A program made the translations under genes and the position numbers. This document shows positions 47,317-57,527 of a stretch of DNA of 64,000 bases, piece by piece. This DNA is from Streptococcus sp. M334 (GTDB lineage: Bacteria; Bacillota; Bacilli; Lactobacillales; Streptococcaceae), in assembly GCF_000187745.1 (NCBI RefSeq), contig NZ_GL732489.1:62001-126000 (forward strand), in the 5' to 3' direction. Within the stretch, counting starts at the first letter, position 1. Each line of letters begins with the position of its first letter. The notes under the pieces are model-generated. The model searched no databases and had not been told where the DNA came from. It was given only the letters and a program-made list of their open reading frames with translations.

Positions 47317-47853
47317 ATGAAAGCAATAAAAGTAGTAATTTCTGTAATCATTGTAGTAGTGAGCATTGGCTTAGTAGTATTTATAGGAGCGAGTATGTAT
47401 GCTGTTACTACGATTAATTTGCTATCTAACTCAGTCTATTATGCACAACGGATGCCTCATAAGGAGGGAACAGAGCCTGACTTAGTTATGTTGATTGAAA
47501 ATATGTGGTGGGTTGATACTCCGAAAATTGAAGGTATTCGCTATGATGATGATGGAGTGAATTTTATCGAAAATTCTATTGATTCAAGTGGTCATCCTAC
47601 AAGTTTTGGTGAGTTTGATGGAGGTTATCACTACAGTGATAAAAACGATGTGTCCTATAAGTTTGATAAGAATTTTGAGCTTGAGTGGGCTCTCGATAAA
47701 GAGTATAAAAAAATTGATACTGCAACAATTGATGAAACAAAGATAAAAGGAGAGATTAGAGAGACCCTTAAACCCATACTTGATGTACAGAGTAAACCCC
47801 TCATCAATCTGCAGTGGTTATTTAATAAAAAGTATCAAGACAGATTTAATTAG
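47317..47853 (+). CDS. Tandem membrane-anchored paralogue 4
   Basis: A 178-residue, most divergent copy. Its anchor helix differs (VVISVIIVVVSIGLVVFIGA), but MPHKEGTEPDLVMLIEN and YDDDG are kept. It shares the MWW and TPKIEG variants with copy 2 and the PILDVQSKPLINLQ end with copy 1. The centre (YHYSDKNDVSYKFDKNFELEW) is partly like copy 1. Ends with KKYQDRFN. Followed by a short start-like remnant. Confidence 0.77.
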   Translation: MKAIKVVISVIIVVVSIGLVVFIGASMYAVTTINLLSNSVYYAQRMPHKEGTEPDLVMLIENMWWVDTPKIEGIRYDDDGVNFIENSIDSSGHPTSFGEFDGGYHYSDKNDVSYKFDKNFELEWALDKEYKKIDTATIDETKIKGEIRETLKPILDVQSKPLINLQWLFNKKYQDRFN

Positions 47854-47855
47854 AG

Positions 47856-47882
47856 ATGAAAATGGATAAAGGTTTCATCTGA
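47856..47882 (+). pseudogene. Possible remnant of a fifth paralogue start
   Basis: AATTAGAGATGAAA repeats the junction found between copies 1-2 and 2-3, but the frame stops after eight codons (MKMDKGFI). Consistent with a lost or truncated copy; chance similarity is not excluded. Confidence 0.35.
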
Positions 47883-47965
47883 TAAGCAAAGTTAATGTCA
47901 ATTCTGCCATATGGAATAGAGAACTCGAAAAGTTTAGGGTTTTTCTATCTCTTTTGGTGATTTTG

Positions 47966-47974
47966 TGATATAAT
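47966..47974 (+). promoter_or_regulatory. Extended -10 promoter of pgk
   Basis: TGATATAAT (hexamer 47969-47974), 33 nt before ATG, with AGAAGGAG as ribosome site. Confidence 0.7.
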
Positions 47975-48007
47975 TAACACGTATAAAAAAAGAAGGAGTC
48001 ATATCTA

Positions 48008-49207
48008 ATGGCAAAATTGACTGTTAAAGACGTTGACTTGAAAGGGAAAAAAGTTCTCGTTCGTGTTGACTTCAACGTACCTGTAAAAGATGGCGTGATT
48101 ACCAACGACAACCGTATCACTGCAGCTCTTCCAACGATCAAGTACATCCTTGAACAAGGTGGACGTGCTATCCTCTTCTCTCACCTTGGTCGTGTAAAAG
48201 AAGAAGCAGACAAAGCTGGTAAATCACTTGCTCCTGTAGCTGCTGACTTGGCTGCTAAGTTGGGTCAAGACGTTGCTTTCCTTCCAGGTGTCACTCGTGG
48301 TGCTGAATTGGAAGCAGCTATCAACGCTCTTGAAGATGGACAAGTTCTCTTGGTTGAAAACACTCGTTACGAAGATGTTGACGGCAAGAAAGAATCTAAA
48401 AACGATCCTGAACTTGGTAAATACTGGGCATCACTTGGAGACGGTATCTTCGTAAACGATGCATTCGGTACAGCTCACCGTGCACATGCATCTAATGTTG
48501 GTATCTCAGCAAACGTTGAAAAAGCAGTTGCTGGTTTCCTTCTTGAAAACGAAATTGCCTACATCCAAGAAGCAGTTGAAGCTCCAGAACGTCCATTCGT
48601 GGCTATCCTTGGTGGTTCAAAAGTTTCAGACAAGATCGGTGTTATCGAAAACTTGCTTGAAAAAGCTGATAAAGTCCTTATCGGTGGTGGTATGACTTAC
48701 ACATTCTATAAAGCACAAGGTATCGAAATCGGTAACTCACTTGTAGAAGAAGACAAATTGGATGTTGCGAAAGCTCTTCTTGAAAAAGCAAACGGTAAAT
48801 TAATCTTGCCAGTTGATTCTAAAGAAGCTAACGCATTTGCTGGTTACACTGAAGTGCGTGACACTGAAGGTGAAGCAGTTTCTGAAGGCTTCCTTGGTCT
48901 TGACATCGGTCCAAAATCTATCGCTAAATTTGACGAAGCTTTGACTGGTGCCAAAACAGTTGTATGGAACGGACCTATGGGTGTATTTGAAAACCCAGAC
49001 TTCCAAGCTGGTACAATCGGTGTGATGGACGCTATCGTGAAACAACCAGGCGTTAAATCAATCATCGGTGGTGGTGACTCAGCTGCCGCAGCGATTAACC
49101 TTGGCCGTGCAGACAAATTCTCATGGATTAGTACGGGCGGAGGCGCTTCAATGGAGCTTCTCGAAGGTAAAGTATTGCCAGGTCTTGCAGCCTTGACAGA
49201 AAAATAA
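48008..49207 (+). CDS. pgk: Phosphoglycerate kinase
   Basis: Glycolytic enzyme (399 aa) that transfers phosphate from 1,3-bisphosphoglycerate to ADP. N-terminal substrate motif [28 protein letters not shown]-terminal nucleotide motif [11 protein letters not shown] and GGGDSAAA, ending [15 protein letters not shown]. Codon use is strongly biased, as expected of a highly expressed gene. Own promoter and terminator. Confidence 0.97.
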   Translation: MAKLTVKDVDLKGKKVLVRVDFNVPVKDGVITNDNRITAALPTIKYILEQGGRAILFSHLGRVKEEADKAGKSLAPVAADLAAKLGQDVAFLPGVTRGAELEAAINALEDGQVLLVENTRYEDVDGKKESKNDPELGKYWASLGDGIFVNDAFGTAHRAHASNVGISANVEKAVAGFLLENEIAYIQEAVEAPERPFVAILGGSKVSDKIGVIENLLEKADKVLIGGGMTYTFYKAQGIEIGNSLVEEDKLDVAKALLEKANGKLILPVDSKEANAFAGYTEVRDTEGEAVSEGFLGLDIGPKSIAKFDEALTGAKTVVWNGPMGVFENPDFQAGTIGVMDAIVKQPGVKSIIGGGDSAAAAINLGRADKFSWISTGGGASMELLEGKVLPGLAALTEK

Positions 49208-49227
49208 GATTTTATAAATGAATCAAA

Positions 49228-49257
49228 GAAGAGAGGGGTGAAAGTTCCTCTTTTCTT
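49228..49257 (+). terminator. Terminator of pgk
   Basis: AAGAGAGG/CCTCTTTT stem (one G-T) with a 9-nt loop, then CTTTTG. Confidence 0.6.
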
Positions 49258-49342
49258 TTGCTCAAAATAAAAACGCTTCCTCTCAACTATTGCTCATAAA
49301 ATCAGCCATTTTATGATAAAATGGAAATAGAAAGTTGAGATT

Positions 49343-49870
49343 ATGAGTTATTTTAAAAAATATAAATTCGATAAATCCCAGTTCAAACTTGGTATGCGAA
49401 CCTTTAAAACAGGTATTGCTGTTTTTCTAGTTCTCTTGATTTTTGGCTTTTTTGGCTGGAAAGGTCTTCAAATTGGTGCTTTGACAGCCGTTTTTAGCCT
49501 GAGGGAGAGTTTTGATAAGAGTGTCCATTTTGGGACCTCGCGTATTCTAGGAAATAGTATCGGTGGTCTCTATGCCCTAGTCTTCTTCCTATTAAATACC
49601 TTTTTCCACGAAGCCTTTTGGGTGACCTTGGTTGTTGTTCCAATCTGTACCATGTTAACCATTATGACAAATGTAGCCATGAATAACAAAGCAGGGGTTA
49701 TTGGTGGTGTAGCAGCTATGTTAATCATTACCTTATCAATTCCGAGTGGAGAAACGATTTTGTACGTGTTTGCGCGTGTATCAGAAACTTTCATGGGAGT
49801 TTTTGTCGCAATTCTCGTAAATTACGATATTGATCGTATTCGGCTCTTTTTAGAGAAAAAAGAAAAATAA
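49343..49870 (+). CDS. FUSC/aromatic acid exporter-like membrane protein
   Basis: A 175-residue protein with about five hydrophobic segments: FKTGIAVFLVLLIFGFFGW, GLQIGALTAVFSL, then GNSIGGLYALVFFLL, VTLVVVPICTMLTIMTN and VIGGVAAMLIITLSIPSG. This matches the small FUSC-like (aromatic acid exporter, N-terminal type) proteins of Firmicutes; substrate unknown. Lies between pgk and glnR. Confidence 0.78.
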   Translation: MSYFKKYKFDKSQFKLGMRTFKTGIAVFLVLLIFGFFGWKGLQIGALTAVFSLRESFDKSVHFGTSRILGNSIGGLYALVFFLLNTFFHEAFWVTLVVVPICTMLTIMTNVAMNNKAGVIGGVAAMLIITLSIPSGETILYVFARVSETFMGVFVAILVNYDIDRIRLFLEKKEK

Positions 49871-49887
49871 TGTTATATTTTATAACA
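49871..49887 (+). promoter_or_regulatory. GlnR box upstream of glnR
   Basis: TGTTATATTTTATAACA is a perfect palindrome that fits TGTNAN7TNACA. It starts at the first base after the FUSC stop codon and lies 8 nt before the -35 box. Confidence 0.85.
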
Positions 49888-49894
49888 TTATCAA

Positions 49895-49923
49895 TTGACG
49901 TTTGTCTTTTTTTAGACTATAAT
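49895..49923 (+). promoter_or_regulatory. Promoter of glnRA
   Basis: TTGACG (49895-49900), 17-bp spacer, TATAAT (49918-49923). Confidence 0.8.
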
Positions 49924-49946
49924 AGACAGAAAGAAGGAAATTGTAA

Positions 49947-50303
49947 ATGAAGGAAAAAGAATTTCGCCGAAATATGGCTGTTTTTCCTATCGGCAGTGTT
50001 ATGAAGTTGACCGATTTATCGGCGCGTCAAATTCGTTATTATGAAGATCAAGAGTTGATTAAACCCGATCGAAACGAAGGGAACCGTCGCATGTATTCCT
50101 TGAACGACATGGATCGTCTGCTTGAAATCAAAGATTACATCTCTGAAGGTTATAATATCGCTGCCATTAAGAAAAAATATGCTGAACGTGAAGCGAAATC
50201 CAAGAAAGCGGTGAGTCAGACTGAGGTGCGCCGTGCACTTCACAATGAACTCCTCCAACAGGGGCGCTTTGCTTCGGTGCAATCACCTTTTGGTCGCGGT
50301 TAG
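49947..50303 (+). CDS. glnR: Nitrogen-control repressor GlnR
   Basis: A 118-residue MerR-family repressor of glutamine/ammonium genes. Winged helix-turn-helix at residues 14-80 (VMKLTDLSARQIRYYEDQEL, RMYSLNDMDRL) and a C-terminal tail through which feedback-inhibited glutamine synthetase acts. Cotranscribed with glnA (36-bp gap) and preceded by its own operator, so autoregulated. Confidence 0.95.
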   Translation: MKEKEFRRNMAVFPIGSVMKLTDLSARQIRYYEDQELIKPDRNEGNRRMYSLNDMDRLLEIKDYISEGYNIAAIKKKYAEREAKSKKAVSQTEVRRALHNELLQQGRFASVQSPFGRG

Positions 50304-50339
50304 GCAACCGCAAGTAGTCATACATTAAGGAGAAAACTC

Positions 50340-51686
50340 ATGCCAATCACAGCTGCAGATATTCGTCGTGAAGTCAAGGAAAAAAATGTTACCTTTATCC
50401 GTCTCATGTTCTCAGATATTTTGGGAACCATGAAAAACGTCGAAATTCCTGCTACAGATGAACAATTAGATAAGGTCTTGTCAAATAAGGCTATGTTTGA
50501 TGGATCTTCTATTGAAGGTTTTGTACGTATCAATGAGTCAGATATGTACTTGTACCCAGACTTGGATACATGGACAGTCTTCCCGTGGGGAGATGAAAAT
50601 GGAAGTGTTGCAGGTTTGATCTGTGATGTCTATACAACAGAAGGTGAACCATTTGCAGGTGACCCTCGTGGTAATTTGAAACGTGCTCTTCGTCATATGG
50701 AAGAAGTAGGATTCAAATCCTTCAACCTTGGTCCAGAGCCAGAATTCTTCCTATTTAAACTAGATGAAAATGGTGACCCAACACTTGAAGTAAATGACAA
50801 GGGTGGCTACTTTGATTTGGCACCTACGGACCTTGCGGACAATACACGTCGTGAGATTGTGAATGTCTTGACCAAAATGGGATTTGAAGTAGAAGCGAGT
50901 CACCACGAGGTTGCGGTTGGACAACACGAGATTGACTTTAAGTACGATGAAGTTCTCCGTGCTTGTGATAAGATTCAAATCTTTAAACTTGTTGTTAAAA
51001 CTATTGCTCGCAAACATGGTCTTTATGCAACCTTTATGGCAAAACCAAAATTTGGTATTGCTGGATCAGGTATGCACTGTAATATGTCCTTGTTTGATGC
51101 AGAAGGAAATAATGCCTTCTTTGATCCAAATGATCCAAAAGGAATGCAGTTGTCAGAAACTGCCTACCATTTCCTTGGCGGTTTGATTAAGCATGCCTAT
51201 AACTATACTGCTATCATGAACCCAACAGTTAACTCATACAAACGTTTGGTTCCAGGTTATGAAGCGCCTGTTTATATTGCTTGGGCTGGTCGTAACCGTT
51301 CGCCGCTTGTGCGCGTGCCTGCTTCACGTGGTATGGGAACTCGTCTTGAGTTGCGTTCAGTGGATCCGATGGCAAACCCATACATCGCTATGGCTGTTCT
51401 TTTGGAGGTTGGTTTGCATGGTATTGAAAATAAAATCGAAGCACCAGCTCCTATCGAAGAAAATATCTACATCATGACAGCAGAAGAGCGTAAGGAAGCT
51501 GGTATTACAGACCTTCCATCAACTCTTCACAACGCTTTGAAAGCTTTGACAGAGGATGAAGTTGTCAGAGCGGCTCTTGGAGAGCATATCTATACTAGTT
51601 TCCTTGAAGCCAAACGAATCGAATGGGCAAGCTATGCAACCTTCGTTTCACAATGGGAAATTGATAACTATTTAGATCTTTATTAA
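50340..51686 (+). CDS. glnA: Type I glutamine synthetase
   Basis: ATP-dependent amidation of glutamate (448 aa, GSI-alpha length without the adenylylation loop). Signatures: [12 protein letters not shown] near residue 60, metal-binding [37 protein letters not shown] and [13 protein letters not shown]. Probably also moonlights as the GlnR corepressor when inhibited by glutamine. Start follows AAGGAG. Confidence 0.97.
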   Translation: MPITAADIRREVKEKNVTFIRLMFSDILGTMKNVEIPATDEQLDKVLSNKAMFDGSSIEGFVRINESDMYLYPDLDTWTVFPWGDENGSVAGLICDVYTTEGEPFAGDPRGNLKRALRHMEEVGFKSFNLGPEPEFFLFKLDENGDPTLEVNDKGGYFDLAPTDLADNTRREIVNVLTKMGFEVEASHHEVAVGQHEIDFKYDEVLRACDKIQIFKLVVKTIARKHGLYATFMAKPKFGIAGSGMHCNMSLFDAEGNNAFFDPNDPKGMQLSETAYHFLGGLIKHAYNYTAIMNPTVNSYKRLVPGYEAPVYIAWAGRNRSPLVRVPASRGMGTRLELRSVDPMANPYIAMAVLLEVGLHGIENKIEAPAPIEENIYIMTAEERKEAGITDLPSTLHNALKALTEDEVVRAALGEHIYTSFLEAKRIEWASYATFVSQWEIDNYLDLY

Positions 51687-51691
51687 TATAG

Positions 51692-51723
51692 AAGAAAGAT
51701 TGCCTGAGGGTGGTCTTTTTTCT
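51692..51723 (+). terminator. Terminator of glnA
   Basis: AAGATTGCC/GGTGGTCTT stem with three G-T pairs, then TTTTTC. Confidence 0.6.
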
Positions 51724-51735
51724 TGCGTTTTATAT

Positions 51736-51776
51736 CGAGGTGTGATATATTTTATATAACGAAGTGCGATATATCG
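51736..51776 (+). promoter_or_regulatory. Direct-repeat operator upstream of the PadR gene
   Basis: CGAGGTGTGATATAT (51736-51750) and CGAAGTGCGATATAT (51760-51774) differ at two of 15 positions and are 24 bp apart; the second ends in palindrome CGATATATCG (51767-51776). Position suggests autoregulation by the PadR protein. Confidence 0.6.
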
Positions 51777-51799
51777 AACTGAATAGGAGGTGCTTATAA

Positions 51800-52120
51800 A
51801 TGGAATTAACGGATAAGGTTCGTCGGGTCTATCTTCCGATGACGGAAACGGGTTTTTATATCTTGTTCTGTCTGCAAAAGGAAGGTCATGGTTATAGTAT
51901 TACGCAAAAGGTCAAGGAGATGACAGATTCGCAAGTCTTGATTAGTCCTGGAACTATGTATGGAACCTTGTCAAAAATGGAAAAGGATGGTTTGATTTCC
52001 TTTGTCCGAGAAGAGGAAAAACGGAAAATCTATCAGATCACAGACTTGGGACGAAAAGTTTTAGAGATTGAATTGAAGCGTATTGGCCGACTCTACAGAA
52101 ACAGTCTGGAGGGAAGATGA
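51800..52120 (+). CDS. PadR-family transcriptional regulator
   Basis: A 106-residue winged-helix repressor: LPMTETGFYILFCLQKEGHGYSI, TMYGTLSKMEKDGLI and REEEKRKIYQITDLGRKVLEIE cover the PadR domain; the second C-terminal domain is minimal (PadR-s2 type). Overlaps the following DUF2812 gene by 4 nt, which implies control of those genes. AGGAGGTGC precedes the ATG. Confidence 0.88.
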   Translation: MELTDKVRRVYLPMTETGFYILFCLQKEGHGYSITQKVKEMTDSQVLISPGTMYGTLSKMEKDGLISFVREEEKRKIYQITDLGRKVLEIELKRIGRLYRNSLEGR

Positions 52121-52695
52121 TGGAAAAGAAGGTTGTTTATAGAATTGCTACCATTGCGGATTATGATAGAGAGGCTTTATATCTTAGAAAAATGCATGCT
52201 GAGGGCTGGAAACTCAAAGAAGTAACCTACTCTAACTTAGTAGTTGCGGTTAAGTATACTTTTGAAAAGTGCCAACCGGAGCAGGTGTCTTATCAGTTGG
52301 ACTTTTATCCCATGAAAAAATCAGAGAGAGCCTCCTATTTACAACTATTTAAAGACTGTGGCTGGGAGCATATTACAAACTTTAATGGTTTTTCCTACTT
52401 TAGAAAAGTACATTCTGAAATTGAATCGGATGCAGAGTTTGAAATCTATAATGACGCGGCCGGAAAGTTAGCGATGGTCAAACAGATTTTAACGAGGCGG
52501 ATGTTTCCTATTTTGCTTCTCTTTTTAGCTCTACTACCGGTTTTCTCAAAGTTTGTCACTGGAGGTAGTTCTTTCAGTTGGGAAATGTTTTTGATTGTTA
52601 TAACAGATGGTGTTTTATTAATAGTTTTTGCGATTCAGATTTCTTACATTCTTTGGAGATTGTTTCAAAAGTGGAAAGAATTATCTGATAAATAA
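52117..52695 (+). CDS. DUF2812 membrane protein 1
   Basis: A 192-residue protein. N-terminal DUF2812 region (about residues 5-110): YRIATIADYDREALYLRKMH, AEGWKL, FEKCQPEQVSYQLDFYP, CGWEHITNFNGFSYFRK. Two C-terminal membrane helices (about 127-147 and 155-178). DUF2812 genes commonly follow PadR regulators; function unknown. Coupled to PadR by an ATGA overlap. Confidence 0.85.
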   Translation: MMEKKVVYRIATIADYDREALYLRKMHAEGWKLKEVTYSNLVVAVKYTFEKCQPEQVSYQLDFYPMKKSERASYLQLFKDCGWEHITNFNGFSYFRKVHSEIESDAEFEIYNDAAGKLAMVKQILTRRMFPILLLFLALLPVFSKFVTGGSSFSWEMFLIVITDGVLLIVFAIQISYILWRLFQKWKELSDK

Positions 52696-52729
52696 ATCTG
52701 TGTATGTGTTCTAACTTGGAGGTCAGACA

Positions 52730-53242
52730 ATGAATAGTAAAGTACAATTTCGAATGTTTACCATTCTTGATTTGGATAAGGTAGAAGATTATTTACATGA
52801 GATGCATTTGAAAGGTTGGAGGTATAGAACGAGTCGTTTTGGTTTTTTCTATTTTGACCAATGTCAACCGGACGATGTCATCTACTGTATTTATGATTCT
52901 AGATTTCTTAAAAAATATAAGCATGAACTGCAACATTTTAGAAATAGAGGTTGGGAATTGATAGAAACAGGTTTTTGTTCGATTCTTCGTAAATCGTCTT
53001 CTAATTTACTTCCAGAGGATCAAGTCTATATGAGTAAGGGGCTCAGATGGGAAGTCATGCGAAATAGACTTCGTTCATGTACAGTTGCTTTCTCAGGTGG
53101 TCTTGTTGTTTGTATAAGTTTATTTAAAGAGGAGCTTTCTATGTCTTTCTTCATTATTTTTCTTTTATATGCTTTTCTGATTTCTTATCTAATCTATGGT
53201 TATTTCAGACTAAAAAGTAAATACCAAGTAGATGAACAGTAA
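52730..53242 (+). CDS. DUF2812 membrane protein 2
   Basis: A 170-residue relative of the preceding protein with the same FRMFTILDLDKVEDYLHEMH-LKGWRY-FDQCQPDDV-NRGWELIETGF layout and two C-terminal helices (about 117-133, 138-158). The 34-bp gap contains GGAGG. Probably forms a complex with the first DUF2812 protein. Function unknown. Confidence 0.85.
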   Translation: MNSKVQFRMFTILDLDKVEDYLHEMHLKGWRYRTSRFGFFYFDQCQPDDVIYCIYDSRFLKKYKHELQHFRNRGWELIETGFCSILRKSSSNLLPEDQVYMSKGLRWEVMRNRLRSCTVAFSGGLVVCISLFKEELSMSFFIIFLLYAFLISYLIYGYFRLKSKYQVDEQ

Positions 53243-53266
53243 GTTTCTAGGTCTTTAGACTGATTT

Positions 53267-53293
53267 TTAGCACTCTTGATAAAAGAGTGCTAA
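53267..53293 (+). promoter_or_regulatory. CIRCE element 1 (perfect)
   Basis: TTAGCACTC-N9-GAGTGCTAA, the exact HrcA operator consensus, 18 bp upstream of the hrcA -35 box. It is followed by T6 and could double as a terminator for the DUF2812 genes. Confidence 0.92.
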
Positions 53294-53310
53294 TTTTTTG
53301 AGTTTTTATC

Positions 53311-53338
53311 TTGACATTCTCTTCTAAGGGTGTATAAT
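53311..53338 (+). promoter_or_regulatory. Promoter of the hrcA operon
   Basis: TTGACA (53311-53316), 16-bp spacer, TATAAT (53333-53338). Confidence 0.85.
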
Positions 53339-53349
53339 AGAATCATAAG

Positions 53350-53376
53350 TTAGCACTTGAGTGTATCGAGTGCTAA
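53350..53376 (+). promoter_or_regulatory. CIRCE element 2
   Basis: TTAGCACTT-N9-GAGTGCTAA (one mismatch in the arms), located over the transcription start. Two operators bracket the promoter. Confidence 0.92.
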
Positions 53377-53402
53377 TCGATCAGACAGAGAGGAGTGATG
53401 AG

Positions 53403-54437
53403 ATGGTTACAGAGCGTCAGCAGGATATTTTAAATCTGATTATTGACATCTTCACCAAAACGCACGAACCTGTCGGATCCAAAGCCTTGCAAGAGTCTAT
53501 TAACTCTAGCAGTGCAACCATTCGTAATGACATGGCGGCTCTAGAAAAGAAAGGTTTGCTTGAGAAGGCTCATACTTCAAGTGGTCGGATGCCAAGTGTT
53601 GCTGGTTTTCAGTACTATGTGAAACACTCACTGGATTTTGACCGATTGGCTGAAAATGAGGTATATGAGATTGTCAAAGCCTTTGACCAGGAATTCTTCA
53701 AATTGGAGGATATTCTGCAAGAAGCTGCTAATCTATTGACAGACTTGAGTGGCTGTACGGTAGTAGCATTGGATGTTGAGCCGAGCAGGCAACGGTTGAC
53801 AGCCTTTGATATCGTTGTTTTGGGGCAACATACAGCCTTGGCAGTATTTACCCTAGACGAGTCTCGAACGGTTACCAGTCAGTTTCTGATTCCAAGAAAT
53901 TTCTTGCAGGAGGATTTGCTGAAACTGAAGAATATCATTCAGGAACGTTTCCTTGGTCACACCGTTCTAGATATCCACTACAAGATTCGGACGGAGATTC
54001 CGCAGATTATCCAGCGTTACTTTACAACAACGGATAATGTGATTGATCTCTTTGAACATATCTTTAAGGAAATGTTCAACGAAAACATTGTGGTGGCGGG
54101 CAAGGTCAATCTCTTGAATTTTGCTAATCTGGCAGCCTATCAGTTCTTTGATCAACCGCAAAAGGTGGCTCTGGAGATTCGTGAGGGATTGCGTGAAGAT
54201 CAGATGCAAAATGTCCGTGTTGCAGACAGTCAAGAGTCCTGTCTAGCTGACCTAGCGGTGATTAGTAGCAAGTTCCTCATTCCTTATCGAGGAGTTGGAA
54301 TTCTAGCTATTATCGGTCCGGTCAATCTGGATTACCAACAGCTAATCAACCAAGTCAATGTAGTCAATCGTGTTTTGACCATGAAGTTGACAGATTTTTA
54401 CCGCTATCTCAGCAGTAATCATTACGAAGTACATTAA
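53403..54437 (+). CDS. hrcA: Heat-inducible repressor HrcA
   Basis: A 344-residue repressor of class I heat-shock genes that binds CIRCE and is activated by GroE. N-terminal winged helix ([55 protein letters not shown]), then GAF-like and inserted dimerization domains. ATG 53403 lies behind GAGGAG; upstream readings enter the CIRCE site. First gene of hrcA-grpE-dnaK. Confidence 0.95.
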   Translation: MVTERQQDILNLIIDIFTKTHEPVGSKALQESINSSSATIRNDMAALEKKGLLEKAHTSSGRMPSVAGFQYYVKHSLDFDRLAENEVYEIVKAFDQEFFKLEDILQEAANLLTDLSGCTVVALDVEPSRQRLTAFDIVVLGQHTALAVFTLDESRTVTSQFLIPRNFLQEDLLKLKNIIQERFLGHTVLDIHYKIRTEIPQIIQRYFTTTDNVIDLFEHIFKEMFNENIVVAGKVNLLNFANLAAYQFFDQPQKVALEIREGLREDQMQNVRVADSQESCLADLAVISSKFLIPYRGVGILAIIGPVNLDYQQLINQVNVVNRVLTMKLTDFYRYLSSNHYEVH

Positions 54438-54463
54438 GATTGAAATCATTAAAGGAGGCGAAA

Positions 54464-54988
54464 ATGGCCCAAGATATAAAAAATGAAGAAGTAGAAGAAG
54501 TCCAAGAAGAGGAAGTTGTGGAAACAACTGAAGAAACGACTCCTGAGAAGTCTGAGTTGGACTTGGCAAATGAACGTGCAGATGAGTTCGAAAACAAATA
54601 TCTTCGCGCTCATGCGGAAATGCAAAATATCCAACGCCGTGCCAATGAAGAGCGTCAAAACTTGCAACGTTATCGTAGCCAGGACTTAGCCAAAGCGATT
54701 CTCCCTTCTTTGGACAACCTTGAGCGTGCACTCGCAGTTGAAGGTTTGACAGATGATGTGAAGAAGGGCTTGGAGATGGTGCAAGAAAGCTTGATTCACG
54801 CTTTGAAAGAAGAAGGAATCGAAGAAATCGCAGCTGACGGTGAATTTGACCATAACTACCATATGGCCATCCAAACTCTCCCAGCAGACGATGAACACCC
54901 AGCAGATACCATCGCCCAAGTTTTCCAAAAAGGCTACAAACTCCATGACCGCATCCTAAGACCGGCAATGGTGGTTGTGTATAACTAA
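54464..54988 (+). CDS. grpE: Nucleotide exchange factor GrpE
   Basis: A 174-residue co-chaperone that releases ADP from DnaK. Acidic N-terminal tail (residues 5-35), long dimerising coiled coil (about 40-95), C-terminal beta domain ending [16 protein letters not shown] 54464 follows AAAGGAGG; 26 nt after hrcA. A 476-bp repeat-rich gap separates it from dnaK. Confidence 0.95.
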   Translation: MAQDIKNEEVEEVQEEEVVETTEETTPEKSELDLANERADEFENKYLRAHAEMQNIQRRANEERQNLQRYRSQDLAKAILPSLDNLERALAVEGLTDDVKKGLEMVQESLIHALKEEGIEEIAADGEFDHNYHMAIQTLPADDEHPADTIAQVFQKGYKLHDRILRPAMVVVYN

Positions 54989-55101
54989 GATACAAAGCCC
55001 GTAAAAAGCTCACAGTAAAAATAGGAGATTGACGAAGTGTTCGATGAACACAAGGAAATCTATCTTTTTTACCCAGAGCTTAGGGCGTGTTCGATTAGGC
55101 A

Positions 55102-55216
55102 ATTCTGACGGTAGCTAAAGCAACTCGTCAGAAAACGGCAATCGCTACGGCGTTTGCCTAGCCTCCTTACTAACTTGTCGTTGAAATAAAATCGATTTCG
55201 ACTCCTCGTGTCGCAA
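55102..55216 (+). repeat. Structured intergenic repeat, copy A (grpE-dnaK gap)
   Basis: Hairpin TTCTGACG/CGTCAGAA (55102-55132), then core ACGGCAATCGCTACGGCG...CCTTACTA (55135-55173), then a second hairpin GTCGTTGAAAT/ATTTCGAC with AATCG in its loop. Copy B at 57347-57454 has the same order with a similar core but different, still complementary, stem sequences. Confidence 0.7.
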
Positions 55217-55312
55217 TTTACATAATAGAAAACTTGTCCGAAACGACAATAAACTATGAAGAAAGGTAAAACATGTTTGGCTTTGCAATAGTGAGCGAAG
55301 CGAACTAAAGAC

Positions 55313-55426
55313 GATACTCTTCGCCGTGGCACTACTTGCGCAAACTTTGAGACCATAGGCTCAAAGTTTAGTCAAAGAGATTGACGAAGTCAAGCTCTGA
55401 CGGCGCCGCCACCTAAGAAGAGTATC
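55313..55426. repeat. Intergenic element with 10-bp terminal inverted repeats
   Basis: GATACTCTTC and GAAGAGTATC close a 114-bp unit; inside are GCCGTGGC/GCCGCCAC near the ends and hairpin AAACTTTGAG/CTCAAAGTTT (55342-55369). BOX-like ends but a different body. The gap outside these elements holds nothing else that I can support. Confidence 0.65.
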
Positions 55427-55452
55427 AAAAAGAAAAAAGAAGATAAATTTAA

Positions 55453-57286
<1,834 letters not shown>

Positions 57287-57288
<2 letters not shown>

Positions 57289-57310
57289 AATAGTCCAGTG
57301 GACTATTTTA
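57287..57310 (+). terminator. Terminator hairpin after dnaK
   Basis: AAAATAGTCC-AGT-GGACTATTTT: perfect 10-bp stem, starting at the stop codon; the T run is in the right arm. Confidence 0.7.
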
Positions 57311-57346
57311 TCCCGAGCTTGAAAATCAGGAGAGCGAGGTAGGTAA

Positions 57347-57454
57347 GAATGACTAATCACTAAAGTGATTGTCATTCTACGGCAATCGCTATGGCGACTT
57401 GCCTAAACGCCTTACTAGTTCTAAAACAAAGTGTAATCGACTTTGTTTTAGAAC
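57347..57454 (+). repeat. Structured intergenic repeat, copy B (after dnaK)
   Basis: Hairpin AGAATGAC/GTCATTCT, core ACGGCAATCGCTATGGCG...CCTTACTA (57379-57417), then a 15-bp perfect hairpin GTTCTAAAACAAAGT/ACTTTGTTTTAGAAC with loop GTAATCG. Same architecture as copy A at 55102. Confidence 0.72.
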
Positions 57455-57527
57455 GTTGTAATGATAGGAAGAAATCCAGAGGTTGCAACCCAGCCTCTGT
57501 TTTTCGATAAAATAGAGGATGTTGCGT

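Larger units (their letters stand above)
45769..47853 (+). repeat. Four tandem gene-length repeats of about 515-540 bp
   Basis: The four paralogues repeat with periods of 518, 515 and 515 bp. The first 180 bp and last 60 bp of copies 1-3 are almost identical in DNA, the centres differ. Long identical blocks allow copy-number change by recombination. Confidence 0.8.

Noticed and set aside
52730-53242. Second DUF2812 gene as a truncated pseudogene of the first
   Set aside because: It has its own ribosome site, intact motifs and two membrane helices, so it is a diverged paralogue, not a fragment.
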